64,000 nucleotides of DNA from the NCBI GenBank assembly GCA_031276865.1, contig JAISMF010000040.1:29829-93828 (forward strand), in the 5' to 3' direction. Numbering within the stretch: the stretch's first letter is position 1; the number at the start of each line of letters is the position of its first letter. The translations under genes and the position numbers were made by a program. The notes under the pieces are model-generated. The model made no database searches, was not told the origin of the DNA, and saw nothing but the letters and a program-made list of their open reading frames with translations. The stretch is from Deltaproteobacteria bacterium (lineage in GTDB: Bacteria; Desulfobacterota; Desulfarculia; Adiutricales; Adiutricaceae). Positions 45,698 to 53,938 of the stretch are shown here, piece after piece.

Positions 45698-45722
45698 ATG
45701 TCGGGCGAAAGATAAATATAAT
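45694..45722 (+). promoter_or_regulatory. Promoter of the FecCD-type transporter operon
   Basis: TTGAAT at 45694-45699 and TATAAT at 45717-45722 are 17 bp apart, at the very end of the DUF808 gene. It would give a leader of more than 320 bases before the permease start. Confidence 0.6.
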
Positions 45723-46054
45723 GGAGTCCGCTTCGCGGATCCGCCCGTCCTCCGGAAAAGGCCCGCCCCCGGACGTCCTTCCCCACCTCACCCTAGGGAC
45801 GCCGGAGCCCCTGGAACCTTTCGAGCCCGGGGACGCCCCCGCGGACGCCTTGGAGCCACCCGAGCCCTCCGAGCCCCTCGACGCCCCGCCTCCCCTTGGA
45901 TAATTTAAAAAGACACTCCAACGGCGCCCTCCGACCCCCGGAACTTCCCCCGGCCGGAGACGCGTTCCGCCTCCGTTTCGGCGGAACCCAAGGCCCGGCC
46001 TCCGGGGATCCGCCCGGCCGCCGGCCTTAAAGCCACCACGGAGTGTTTTTTTTT
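45723..46054 (+). other. Long leader of the transporter operon
   Basis: No convincing gene; a short Pro/Glu-rich frame here lacks a ribosome site. The region 45780-45900 contains several spaced GAGCCC units. CACTCCAACGGCGC at 45914-45927 recurs, with one change, upstream of cbiK. I could not fit a cobalamin riboswitch: no clear GCCACTG core plus distal box. Confidence 0.4.
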
Positions 46055-47170
46055 ATGGCCCAGTCCGACACCCGCCCCCCGAAACCGAACCAGCGCCCCC
46101 AGAGGGTGGACCCCATCCTCCTCGGGGCCCTCCTGATCCTGGCCACGCTGTTTTTGATGTTTCTGGGCCTGTCCCGGGGCTACAGCCCGTACTCCCTGGG
46201 GGAGATCTGGAGCATCCTCGCCGGAAAGATCCACGACCTTTCCGGGCACATCCTCTTCTCGCCCAGCGGGGCGGAGGAGGCCAGGATCACCACCATCTGG
46301 GACGTGCGCCTCCCCCGGCTCTTGGCCGCTCTCTTCGCCGGCGCGGCTTTGGGCCTCTCCGGGGCCATCTTCCAGGGCATCCTCCTCAACCCCCTCTCGG
46401 ATCCCTACACCCTGGGCGTGTCCTCGGGCGCCGCCTTCGGGGCCTCCCTGGTCATCATCTTCTCCATCCTCCTTCCCTACGAATCCCTCTCCTTTCTGGC
46501 CTACCCCCTCGCCACGGCGGTGGGGGCCTTCCTGTGCTCCCTCGTCACGTTGTTTTTGGTGATGCTCCTGGCCTCGGACGCCGAGGGGCGCCTCCCCGCG
46601 CCCAACCTCATCCTGGCCGGGGTCATCGTGTCGGCCATCCTCTCCGCCGCCATCTCCTTTATGAAATACCTGGCCGGAGACCAGGTGAGCTCCATCATCT
46701 TATGGCTCTTGGGAAGCTTCGTGGCCAAGACCTGGACCGAGGCCCTCATCGTCCTGGGCTTCTTCCTGCCCAGCCTGTTCATCGCCCTCTTCAAGGCCAT
46801 GGATCTGAACATCATGACCCTGGGTCTCAGATCGGCCGAGACCTTGGGGGTGAACACGGGAAGGACCCGGCTCACGCTTTTGGTCTCGGCCTCCATCGCC
46901 GCCTCGGCCTCGGTGTCGGTGGCCGGCATCATCGGCTTCGTGGGCCTGATCGTCCCCCACGTCGTGAGGCTCCTGTCCGGACCGGATCACCGCTCGCTTT
47001 TGCCCCTTTCCGCCCTGGGCGGGGCGCTCCTCCTGTCCGCAGCCGATCTGAGCGTGCGGGTGTGGCTTCCCGGGGAGATTCCGGTGGGGGTCTTGACCGC
47101 CCTTCTGGCCGGTCCGGCTTTTTTAGTGATCTTCCGCCGCAAAATGAGGGAGATAGCCCGTGCCTACTAG
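46055..47170 (+). CDS. FecCD family ABC transporter permease
   Basis: Inner-membrane permease of binding-protein-dependent uptake of iron chelates, cobalamin or related metal complexes (BtuC/FecD type). Family landmarks: WDVRLPRLLAALFAGAALG near 86-104, the GLSGAIFQGILLNPLSDPY segment, TLGVSSGAAFGA, a helix bundle through to LGVNTGRT, and GFVGLIVPHVVRLLSGPDH near 305-323, which contacts the ATPase. About ten hydrophobic helices. The ATG follows a run of Ts with GGAG 11 bases upstream; a GTG at 46043 is possible. The ATPase gene overlaps its 3' end. The substrate is inferred as a cobalt or corrinoid compound from neighbours. Confidence 0.92.
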   Translation: MAQSDTRPPKPNQRPQRVDPILLGALLILATLFLMFLGLSRGYSPYSLGEIWSILAGKIHDLSGHILFSPSGAEEARITTIWDVRLPRLLAALFAGAALGLSGAIFQGILLNPLSDPYTLGVSSGAAFGASLVIIFSILLPYESLSFLAYPLATAVGAFLCSLVTLFLVMLLASDAEGRLPAPNLILAGVIVSAILSAAISFMKYLAGDQVSSIILWLLGSFVAKTWTEALIVLGFFLPSLFIALFKAMDLNIMTLGLRSAETLGVNTGRTRLTLLVSASIAASASVSVAGIIGFVGLIVPHVVRLLSGPDHRSLLPLSALGGALLLSAADLSVRVWLPGEIPVGVLTALLAGPAFLVIFRRKMREIARAY

Positions 47171-48158
47171 CCTCCCTCCCTTGAAGGAAGGACCCCCCGA
47201 GGGATCCGCCCCGATCCTGCGGGTCGGCTCCCTAAACTTCAGCCACGGCCCCCAGAGCGTCTTGGAGGATTTCAGCCTGGACTTCTTCGCCGGCCGCCAC
47301 TACGTCATCGCCGGCCCCAACGGGGCCGGCAAGAGCACCATCCTCGATCTGCTCTCCCGCCTCAAAGAGCCTTCGGCCGGAAAAATCGAGGTCTTCGGCC
47401 GGAACGTCAAAAAATACCAGGCGGGCGAGTACGCCCGCCTCCTGGCCCTGGCCCCCCAGAGCTTCGCCTTCAACTTCTCCTTCACCGTCAGGGAGATCGT
47501 GAGTCTGGGGCGGAGGCCGTACCTGGGCCGCTGGGGGAGGCTCTCCAAAGAGGACGACTTGATAGTCGACAGGGCCATAAGCTTTTTAAATCTGGGACGT
47601 TTGGAGAACAAGCTGGTGACCGCCCTTTCCGGCGGGGAGACCCAAAGGGTGGTGCTGGCCCGGACCCTGGCCCAGAGCACCCCCATCGTCCTTTTAGACG
47701 AGCCCACGGCGTCCTTGGACGTGGCCCAGGCCATCGACCTCATGGAGAGGGTGAGGGTCCTGGCCTCCCAGGGCGTCCTGGTGGTGACCGTCACCCACGA
47801 TCTGCATTTGGCCGCGATCTACGCCGACCACGTGGCGTTTCTGCGCGGAGGCCGCCTCGTGGCCGCCGGCGCCCTGGCCGAAACCATGACGGCCCCCATC
47901 CTGCGGGAGGTCTTCGAGGCCGACGCCCGGGTGGAGGAGGACGCCTTCACCGGAGGCCTCCGGCTCTCCTTTAAAAGCACGCGCTCCGGAAACTTCGGGA
48001 AAACAACCCCGGACCCGGACGCGGCGGACGAAAAACGAAACGGCGTCCCGGCCTTAAAGGAGGGCTCCCCGGAGGCGGAAGCCCCGAACGGGGGCCCCGC
48101 GGACGAAAAAGACCCGGGCCGCGGCCAAAGAGGGGGCGGAAAGCTCCGCCGAGAATGA
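47160..48158 (+). CDS. ABC transporter ATP-binding protein (FecE/BtuD type)
   Basis: Energises the permease encoded just upstream, with which it overlaps by 11 bp (GTG start inside the permease 3' end), implying coupled translation. Walker A GPNGAGKST near 60-68, Q-loop APQSFAF near 103, signature LSGGETQ near 160, Walker B VLLDEPTASLD near 180-190 and switch histidine TVTHDLHLA near 215. The last ~60 residues are a Gly/Pro/charged tail (DPDAADEKRNG onward) beyond the normal ATPase end and probably disordered. Confidence 0.92.
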   Translation: MPTSLPPLKEGPPEGSAPILRVGSLNFSHGPQSVLEDFSLDFFAGRHYVIAGPNGAGKSTILDLLSRLKEPSAGKIEVFGRNVKKYQAGEYARLLALAPQSFAFNFSFTVREIVSLGRRPYLGRWGRLSKEDDLIVDRAISFLNLGRLENKLVTALSGGETQRVVLARTLAQSTPIVLLDEPTASLDVAQAIDLMERVRVLASQGVLVVTVTHDLHLAAIYADHVAFLRGGRLVAAGALAETMTAPILREVFEADARVEEDAFTGGLRLSFKSTRSGNFGKTTPDPDAADEKRNGVPALKEGSPEAEAPNGGPADEKDPGRGQRGGGKLRRE

Positions 48159-48613
48159 ATCCCGAGCCCGAAACGAGGGGAGGAGCGCCGGAAAAAAAGA
48201 CGCCAGGGCGTTCCCTGGCGTTCCCGGGCGTCCCCGAGGCGAAGGGAGGATCGCTTTTTCCCGTCCCGCCCCGGCTTCGAAGGCCCAAAGCCCCTCCGCC
48301 CCCCCAAAAATTTTCCGTCGCGGAGGAAATCCCGCCCCTTCCGCCGCGACCGAGGCCTCCGGCGAGATCGCCCGCTAAAGATAAGGGAGGCGTGAGCGCG
48401 GGGAGGGCCGCGGGGGCCCGCGTTCCCCGGGCCCGGGGCGCGTTTTTTTTACCTTTACGCGGTTTCTTTTTCAGGGAGCTTACAGCGGCGCCATGCGATA
48501 ATAATAATAAGCTTTTTTAGCGAAAACTCACTCCAATGGCGCTCCCGTCCCCGTCGGGGGGATCCGCTTTTTCAAGGGGCCCCGCCCCTTTCATCCACTT
48601 ACAGAGGTATGAT
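48159..48613. other. Intergenic region upstream of cbiK
   Basis: No gene. It ends with an AT-rich promoter-like segment (48495-48520, repeated ATA) and then CACTCCAATGGCGC at 48529-48542, which matches the site in the transporter leader at 45914-45927 apart from one base. The two sites lie about 72 and 128 bp before their respective start codons. Confidence 0.45.
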
Positions 48614-49669
48614 ATGAATTACGCCAGCGTCAAGAGTAGGAGCTTATCGATGTTTTCCATTTTCCTAGCCTTCGGTCTCCTTCTGGCCGGAGTCGCCGCC
48701 CTGGAGCTGATTTTCAGCTCCGGCGCCTCCGCCTACGAAAGGAAGCCCCAGAAGCCGGCCATCGTGCTCGCGGCCTTCGGGACCACCGAGGCGTCGGCCC
48801 TTCCGGACATCCTGAACGTCCAAAAGAAGGTGGCCGCCGCCTTCCCGGACTACGACGTGCGCCTCGCCTTCACCTCCAACCAGATCAGGGACACCTGGCG
48901 CGGGAGGGCCAAAGACAATAATTATAAAAAAGCCAACCCGGACATTCCGGAGGAAATCTATAACGTTAAAAACGTGCTGGCCACTCTCGCCGACATCTCC
49001 GATGAAGGCGCCCGTTTGATCCTGGTGCAGTCCCTGCACTTCACCGACGGCGAGGAGTACACCGATCTCGCCAACCTCGTCAAGGCCTTGAGCGGCTACG
49101 ACACCATGAAGCCCGTTTTGAAGCCCTTCCCCTGGCTGGGCCTGGGCGCGCCCGCCCTGGGGACCGGCGACGGCCAGCCGGCCTACATCGACGCGGCCGT
49201 GAAGGCCCTGGAGCCCTACGCGGCCGAGGCCAGGAACGCCGACGCCAGTTTGGTCCTCATGGGGCACGGAAACGAGCATCTCACCCAGAAGATCTACTCC
49301 AAACTGCAATCCGCCCTCAGGAAGGCTTACGACGACGACATCTACATCGGCACGGTGGAGGCCCCCCCCCACGCCGAAGAGATCGTTAAAGAGATCCAGG
49401 CCCGAAAGGACGCCCCCAAGAACATCCTGGTGGCCCCCCTCATGCTGGTCGCGGGCGATCACGCTAAAAACGACATGTCCGGACCCGACGCCGACAGCTG
49501 GACCAGCCAGTTCGCCGCCGCCGGCTTCAACCCCACCCCGAAGCTCCAGGGTCTGGGCTCCCTGGACGCCTGGGCCGATCTCTTCGTTAACCACCTAAAG
49601 GAGGTGGAGACCGGCGTCAAGGCCAGGCAGGCCAAAGACGAGGCGGCCGCCGCCCAGCCCGCGGAATAG
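48614..49669 (+). CDS. cbiK: Sirohydrochlorin cobaltochelatase, exported CbiK type
   Basis: Inserts Co2+ (or Fe2+) into sirohydrochlorin in anaerobic cobalamin or siroheme synthesis. The body matches CbiK: AIVLAAFGTTEASALPDI near 49-66, ILVQSLHFTDGEEY near 137-150, the metal-site histidines in LMGHGNEHL near 216 and EAPPHAEE near 250, and a C-terminal AGDHAKNDMSGPD that is typical of the family. The N-terminus (RSLSMFSIFLAFGLLLAGVA) is a signal peptide, so it acts in the periplasm, as known for CbiK-P of Desulfovibrio. ATG 48614 follows AGAGGT; the frame is open further up but those codons are not needed. 352 residues; a terminator follows. Confidence 0.9.
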   Translation: MNYASVKSRSLSMFSIFLAFGLLLAGVAALELIFSSGASAYERKPQKPAIVLAAFGTTEASALPDILNVQKKVAAAFPDYDVRLAFTSNQIRDTWRGRAKDNNYKKANPDIPEEIYNVKNVLATLADISDEGARLILVQSLHFTDGEEYTDLANLVKALSGYDTMKPVLKPFPWLGLGAPALGTGDGQPAYIDAAVKALEPYAAEARNADASLVLMGHGNEHLTQKIYSKLQSALRKAYDDDIYIGTVEAPPHAEEIVKEIQARKDAPKNILVAPLMLVAGDHAKNDMSGPDADSWTSQFAAAGFNPTPKLQGLGSLDAWADLFVNHLKEVETGVKARQAKDEAAAAQPAE

Positions 49670-49701
49670 CCTCTTTTTTTTCCACCATCCGTTCGCGAAG
49701 C

Positions 49702-49745
49702 GGAACCGGAGGGGCCTTCGGCCCCTCCGGTTCCCTTCTTTTTCG
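49702..49745 (+). terminator. Intrinsic terminator after cbiK
   Basis: GGAACCGGAGGGGCC at 49702-49716 pairs exactly with 49720-49734 around TTC, followed by CTTCTTTTT. Confidence 0.85.
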
Positions 49746-49756
49746 GGGAAGTCGTC

Positions 49757-50767
49757 ATGCCCGAACGTTTTCCGGTCCTCCCGCGGATCCTCCCCTCCGC
49801 GGCCCTCGTTTTCCGGGGGGCGCTTTTTTGCGCCCTCCTAAGCCTCCTTTCGGCCCTCGGTCTTCCGTTCTCCTTAGAGAGGCTGGAGGCCCGGGAGCGT
49901 CCTCTCCGGATAATCAGCCTCTACGCCGCCCACACCGAAATCGTCTTAAGGCTGGGAAGCCGAGACGCGCTCGTGGGGATCTCCCACCAGGAGACCTACG
50001 ACGGTCCGGAGACGGAGGGCTGGAAAAGGCCCCCCGCCTTTTCGGCCCAGGACGACATCGAGAAGTACTTAGCGGCGCGGCCCGACATCATCCTCGTCCG
50101 GCCCCAGCATTTGAGCTCGGCGCCCGGACTCTTCCAATCCCTGGAGAACTTCGGGGTGAAAATATGGGCGCGGCAGATAATCCACGCCGAGGATCTCTAC
50201 GGCTACTGGCTGGAATTGGGAAAGATCTGCGGGAAGGATCCGGAGGCCTGGAAGATGGTGGACGACTTCAAGGCCAAACTCGCACCCCACGAGGCCAGAA
50301 CCGCCTCCCGGAGCCAAAAGCCCGGGGTGTTTTTCGAGTCGATTTATAAGGAGGTGAAAACCTTCACGCCCGACTCCATCCCCATCTGGGTGCTCACGGT
50401 GTCCGGCGGCCGAAACGTGGCCGCCGACGCGTCGCCCACGCGGCCGGGGCTCATCGTGGCCGCCTACGGTCCGGAGAGGCTTTTGGACAAAGCGGCGGAA
50501 ATAGACGTCCTCCTCTCCCAGGAGGGGCCCATGAACAGGGTCCCTTTGGAGGTCGTAACCGCGAGGGACATCTACAAGGTGCTTCCGGCCGTTAAAAACG
50601 GGAGGGTGTACAAGGTTCCGGAGGTGCTCGTCTCCCGGCCCACGCCCAGCATCCTGGAGGGGGTGGAGCTGATGGAGAGGCTGCTTTACCCCGGGGATCC
50701 CGTTGGCGAAGCGGCCGGGCCCATCCCCGACGCCTCCGGCGCGGCCCTTTCGGCTCCGGCGAAATAA
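49757..50767 (+). CDS. ABC transporter substrate-binding protein (BtuF/FecB-like)
   Basis: Periplasmic binding protein of the class III fold used with FecCD-type permeases. The N-terminal hydrophobic segment GALFCALLSLLSALG is a signal anchor or peptide. Then come RIISLYAAHTEIVLRLGSRDALVGIS near 47-72, DDIEKYLAARPDIILVRP near 96-113, and the C-terminal NGRVYKVPEVLVSRPTPS, all standard positions for these proteins. It is encoded 2.6 kb after the permease, with cbiK between, and likely feeds the same transporter. The ligand is not determinable from sequence; corrinoid or metal chelate is inferred. A bidirectional terminator follows. Confidence 0.85.
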   Translation: MPERFPVLPRILPSAALVFRGALFCALLSLLSALGLPFSLERLEARERPLRIISLYAAHTEIVLRLGSRDALVGISHQETYDGPETEGWKRPPAFSAQDDIEKYLAARPDIILVRPQHLSSAPGLFQSLENFGVKIWARQIIHAEDLYGYWLELGKICGKDPEAWKMVDDFKAKLAPHEARTASRSQKPGVFFESIYKEVKTFTPDSIPIWVLTVSGGRNVAADASPTRPGLIVAAYGPERLLDKAAEIDVLLSQEGPMNRVPLEVVTARDIYKVLPAVKNGRVYKVPEVLVSRPTPSILEGVELMERLLYPGDPVGEAAGPIPDASGAALSAPAK

Positions 50768-50892
50768 AGGCCGTTTCGAAGCCGGGGGGGGATCCGGCGG
50801 GGAGTTAAATTTCGCCCGCCGAAAAACTCTCATGAAAAGAGAGGAAGGTTTTCGCCCCGCCGCGGGAAAGCTCCCGGAGGGGTTTTTTTAGG

Positions 50893-50922
50893 AAAAAAGG
50901 GGGACGGCCCCCCTTTTTTTTT
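50893..50922. terminator. Bidirectional intrinsic terminator
   Basis: AAAAAAGGGGG at 50893-50903 pairs with CCCCCTTTTTT around a short loop, with extra Ts to 50922 on the plus strand and a T-run on the other. It can stop both the binding-protein gene and the convergent chemotaxis receptor gene. Confidence 0.8.
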
Positions 50923-50969
50923 CGCCCCGGCCCGCGTGGACGAGGGAGGGCCGCGGCCTGCGAAAACTT

Positions 50970-52790
50970 CTACTCCTCTCTGGCGGCGACCGAGCCCTTG
51001 CAGAGTTTTTCCAAGACGATGACGTTGTCGGAGAGTATCTCGGCTTGGGCTTTGAGCTTGGTGGCCGCGGCCGCGGTCTCCTCCGAGGAGGCGGCGTTGG
51101 ACTGGGTGACCTTGTCCATCTCCATCATGGCCTTGGAGATCTGATCTATCCCCTGGGTCTGCTCCTTGGAGGCCTCGGCCACCTCGGCTATGAGCTGGGA
51201 GGTCTTCTGCACGTCGGCGCTCACCATGTTGAACATCTCGTAGGCCGACTGCACCAGAGACGAGCCGCTGTTGATGTTGGAGGTGGTGTCGGCGATGAGC
51301 CCGGCGGTGTTTTTCGCGGCCTCGGCGCTGCGTATGGCCAGATTCCTCACCTCGTCCGCGACCACCGCGAAGCCGGCGCCGGCCTCGCCGGCCCGGGCGG
51401 CCTCGACCGCGGCGTTCAAGGCCAAAAGGTTGGTCTGGAAGGCTATCTCGTCTATGGTCTTGATGATCTTTCCGATCTCGTTTCCGGAGACGGCTATGTG
51501 CTCCATCGCGTCGGAGACCTTCTTCATGGCCTGGGACGAGCGCTGGACGGCGTTGTTGGTCTCCTCCACGAGAGCGTTGCATTCGAAGGCGTTGTCGGCG
51601 TTCCTTTTGGTCATGGACGTGAGCTCCTCCAGGCTCGCGCTGGTCTCTTCGAGGGAGGCGGCGTTCTCCGTCGCCCCTTCGGCCAGGGAGTTGGAGGCGG
51701 AATTGAGCTCCGAGGAGGCGGAATCCACCTGCATGGCCCCCTCGGCCAGGGTGGCGACGATCGCGGTCAGGGCGCCGATTATGCTCCTGGTGACCAAAAG
51801 ACCCAGGGAGACGGATAAAACGAGGCCCAGGACGCTTCCGGCCATCATGACGGTCCAGGTGCGGGTCACGAGCCGCAAGTTGGAATCGCTGAAACTGTCG
51901 CTCACCAAAGTCACGGTGTCCGCCAGGGTCTGACCCGAGGCGACGACGTCGGTGCGGGCCTTGAGCCTCTTGTCCTTATTGTCGGCGAGCTGGCCTAAAA
52001 GGGTCTGCAGCCGCTGGAGGGCGCTCATGCAGGTCCCGCTCGTCTCCAAGATGCCGTTTAGCTGATCCTTCCCCATGACCTTGGGATCGTTTAAAAGCTT
52101 CGTCGCCAGGGCGGTGATTTCCCTCACATGCTCCCCGGCCTCGTTTAATTTCACCGGATCCTGATTGAAAAAACCCTCGACCATGGCGTTGTAGAACTGG
52201 TAGGACGCCGCTTCCATATGATAGGCGATTTCGCCCTCCTCGAATGTTTCCACCGATTCGATGGAATCACCCCCGGCTCTAAGCTGGTTTTTGACCATGC
52301 TCGTTTCGAATTTTTGATACTGGTCGATGCTTTTAATCAACACGTCGACGGCTTTGGAGGCGTCCTGCCTCGCCGTCTCCAATCCATCCTTGATGGCGGG
52401 CAGTTTTTCGACTAGGTCCGTGTAGGCGTTGTACAGACTCTCGGTATCGGCCAAAAGCTTCATTATGTTCGGCTGCCGTTCGATTATATCCTCGTTATTG
52501 AGGCTGTTTTTAAGGAAAGAGAATAAATCGAGGGTCTTCCGCCGGATGTCCTGCCTTTCCTTCCAGTAGCTCTGTTTTCCGTTGTAGCCGTATTCCGCCA
52601 CGGCGATTCCCTCCGCCGTGATGCTCGCGAGGAGGTTTCCGGCCGTGTCGTTGGAGGGCACGACCTTTTCCTTCACCAAAGCGGTCTGCGTCTTGACGTT
52701 GGCTAAAAAAACGATACTGACGGCGCAGACTAGAATAAAAATAACGCATACCGCGATAAAACCTAAAAATATTCTGTATTTAAGCTGCAT
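50970..52790 (-). CDS. Methyl-accepting chemotaxis protein
   Basis: Transmembrane chemoreceptor. TM1 is near residues 7-29, a helical periplasmic ligand domain spans about 35-310, and TM2 ([19 protein letters not shown]) is near 315-335. No clear HAMP domain follows. The cytoplasmic methyl-accepting coiled coil has its conserved hairpin tip [19 protein letters not shown] near 445-463 and [15 protein letters not shown] just after. Methylation-site regions flank it ([22 protein letters not shown]). The C-terminus lacks a CheB/CheR pentapeptide. No che genes are in the window. The sensed ligand is unknown. Confidence 0.93.
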   Translation of the reverse strand: MQLKYRIFLGFIAVCVIFILVCAVSIVFLANVKTQTALVKEKVVPSNDTAGNLLASITAEGIAVAEYGYNGKQSYWKERQDIRRKTLDLFSFLKNSLNNEDIIERQPNIMKLLADTESLYNAYTDLVEKLPAIKDGLETARQDASKAVDVLIKSIDQYQKFETSMVKNQLRAGGDSIESVETFEEGEIAYHMEAASYQFYNAMVEGFFNQDPVKLNEAGEHVREITALATKLLNDPKVMGKDQLNGILETSGTCMSALQRLQTLLGQLADNKDKRLKARTDVVASGQTLADTVTLVSDSFSDSNLRLVTRTWTVMMAGSVLGLVLSVSLGLLVTRSIIGALTAIVATLAEGAMQVDSASSELNSASNSLAEGATENAASLEETSASLEELTSMTKRNADNAFECNALVEETNNAVQRSSQAMKKVSDAMEHIAVSGNEIGKIIKTIDEIAFQTNLLALNAAVEAARAGEAGAGFAVVADEVRNLAIRSAEAAKNTAGLIADTTSNINSGSSLVQSAYEMFNMVSADVQKTSQLIAEVAEASKEQTQGIDQISKAMMEMDKVTQSNAASSEETAAAATKLKAQAEILSDNVIVLEKLCKGSVAAREE

Positions 52791-53768
52791 CTTTGTCCAC
52801 CGTTAAAGGCTGGCCGGAACGAAAAAGAAAACTTTGACGCCCGCGCGAAAAGTCGGGAATTGAAATCTTTTTAACACATCCATACAAAATATGTAAAAAA
52901 CGGTATACGCGCGCGACCTATAAAGTAGCTTGTTTCACAACCATGAAACCGCGGGTGCTTTTCGCGTAAGAGTCGACTATTTTAAATTTATTATTCAAAT
53001 TTGACTACCGGCGGGGGATCTCGTCTCCACGCGCCGGATCAAAAAAATCCGAACCCGTATGGAAAACCGTTTACGGAAATCTTCATCCGCCCACCCCATG
53101 AAAACGGCGTTTCATCCGTTCCGGCGCTTCACCCTCCATATCAAGGGCGAAAGCGCGAATTAGCTAATAAAAAGTTTATCATCCGTTTTTACTTTTATCC
53201 AGTAGGATGGCTTAAAAAAATTTTTATAATTATTTATTTTTATTTCATAAAATTTGTTTTTACCGTATAAACCGCCGGTCCCGCGGATTTTAAGCGCGGT
53301 TTATTTTTAAGGGAACTTGATTTTTTGATTCCGGTCAAAATAAATAAACCCTTCATTTTTTCCGATGTTTTCCGGCGTCCGAAATAATTAAACGCCAAAC
53401 AGGCGCGTTTTCCCTCTCCGCGCGGGAAAACGCGCGCGACCGACGCCGGAGCCTCTCCAAAGGAGCGCCGAAAGGCGGCTTTTAACAATTCGCGGATGAA
53501 AACGCCTTAGCGACGGGCGCCGGAATCGAAGCGTAATTTTTAAATTTTACCCGCGCCCGTTTTTTCGCTTTTTTCGCGGCATACGGTCCATAAAGCCCGC
53601 TGGAGCCGGAAAGCGGCTGGTTTAAAAATTTTCCAAAAAAGCGAAACCGCGAAGCCGGATGTTTAAAGGGGCGGATCTTCCCCCGCCCGTAAATAACGGG
53701 GTTTTTCCGTTTTTTTCCGCCACGTTTTTCGGAGGCTGTCATCCGCCACGTTTACGTAAGTTTTTCCT
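52791..53768. other. Intergenic region upstream of the MCP and umuC
   Basis: No gene. It contains the second copy of the bipartite motif (52885-52928) 95 bp upstream of the MCP start, and an AT-rich block around 53160-53270. The short frames here show no ribosome sites. Confidence 0.5.
52885..52928 (-). promoter_or_regulatory. Conserved bipartite motif, copy upstream of the MCP gene
   Basis: CAAAATATG at 52885-52893 and CCTATAAAGTAG at 52917-52928. Read toward the receptor gene: CTACTTTATAGG-N23-CATATTTTG. Its spacing is identical to the copy at 30291-30334 upstream of the SWIM gene. Confidence 0.55.
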
Positions 53769-53814
53769 ATGAAATACCAACGGATATTTCCCATGAAATA
53801 CCAACGGATATTTC
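53769..53814. promoter_or_regulatory. Two tandem palindromic operators upstream of umuC
   Basis: The 22-mer containing GAAATACCAACGGATATTTC is present twice, at 53769-53790 and 53793-53814. Each copy is a near-perfect dyad: GAAATA and CC on the left mirror GG and TATTTC on the right. The 24-bp period places both on nearly the same helix face. The location 125 bp before umuC suggests binding of an SOS-type repressor with a non-canonical site. Confidence 0.65.
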
Positions 53815-53938
53815 ACGCGGGCGGGGAGGACGCCCGCGACGCCGTTCATGAGCGTTTTTCCCCGGATCCTTTCCGCCTTTGAAAACCGGCGAAAAAAGTT
53901 GTAAAAGTTAAAGGTCCGGGGACCTTCAGGCCCCCAAG

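Noticed and set aside
45694..45903. Small Pro/Glu-rich frame between DUF808 and the permease
   Set aside because: Its possible ATG overlaps a -10 element and no ribosome site is present; read as leader sequence.
45723..46054. Cobalamin riboswitch before the FecCD operon
   Set aside because: The context invites one, but the conserved core and B12 box could not be found by eye.
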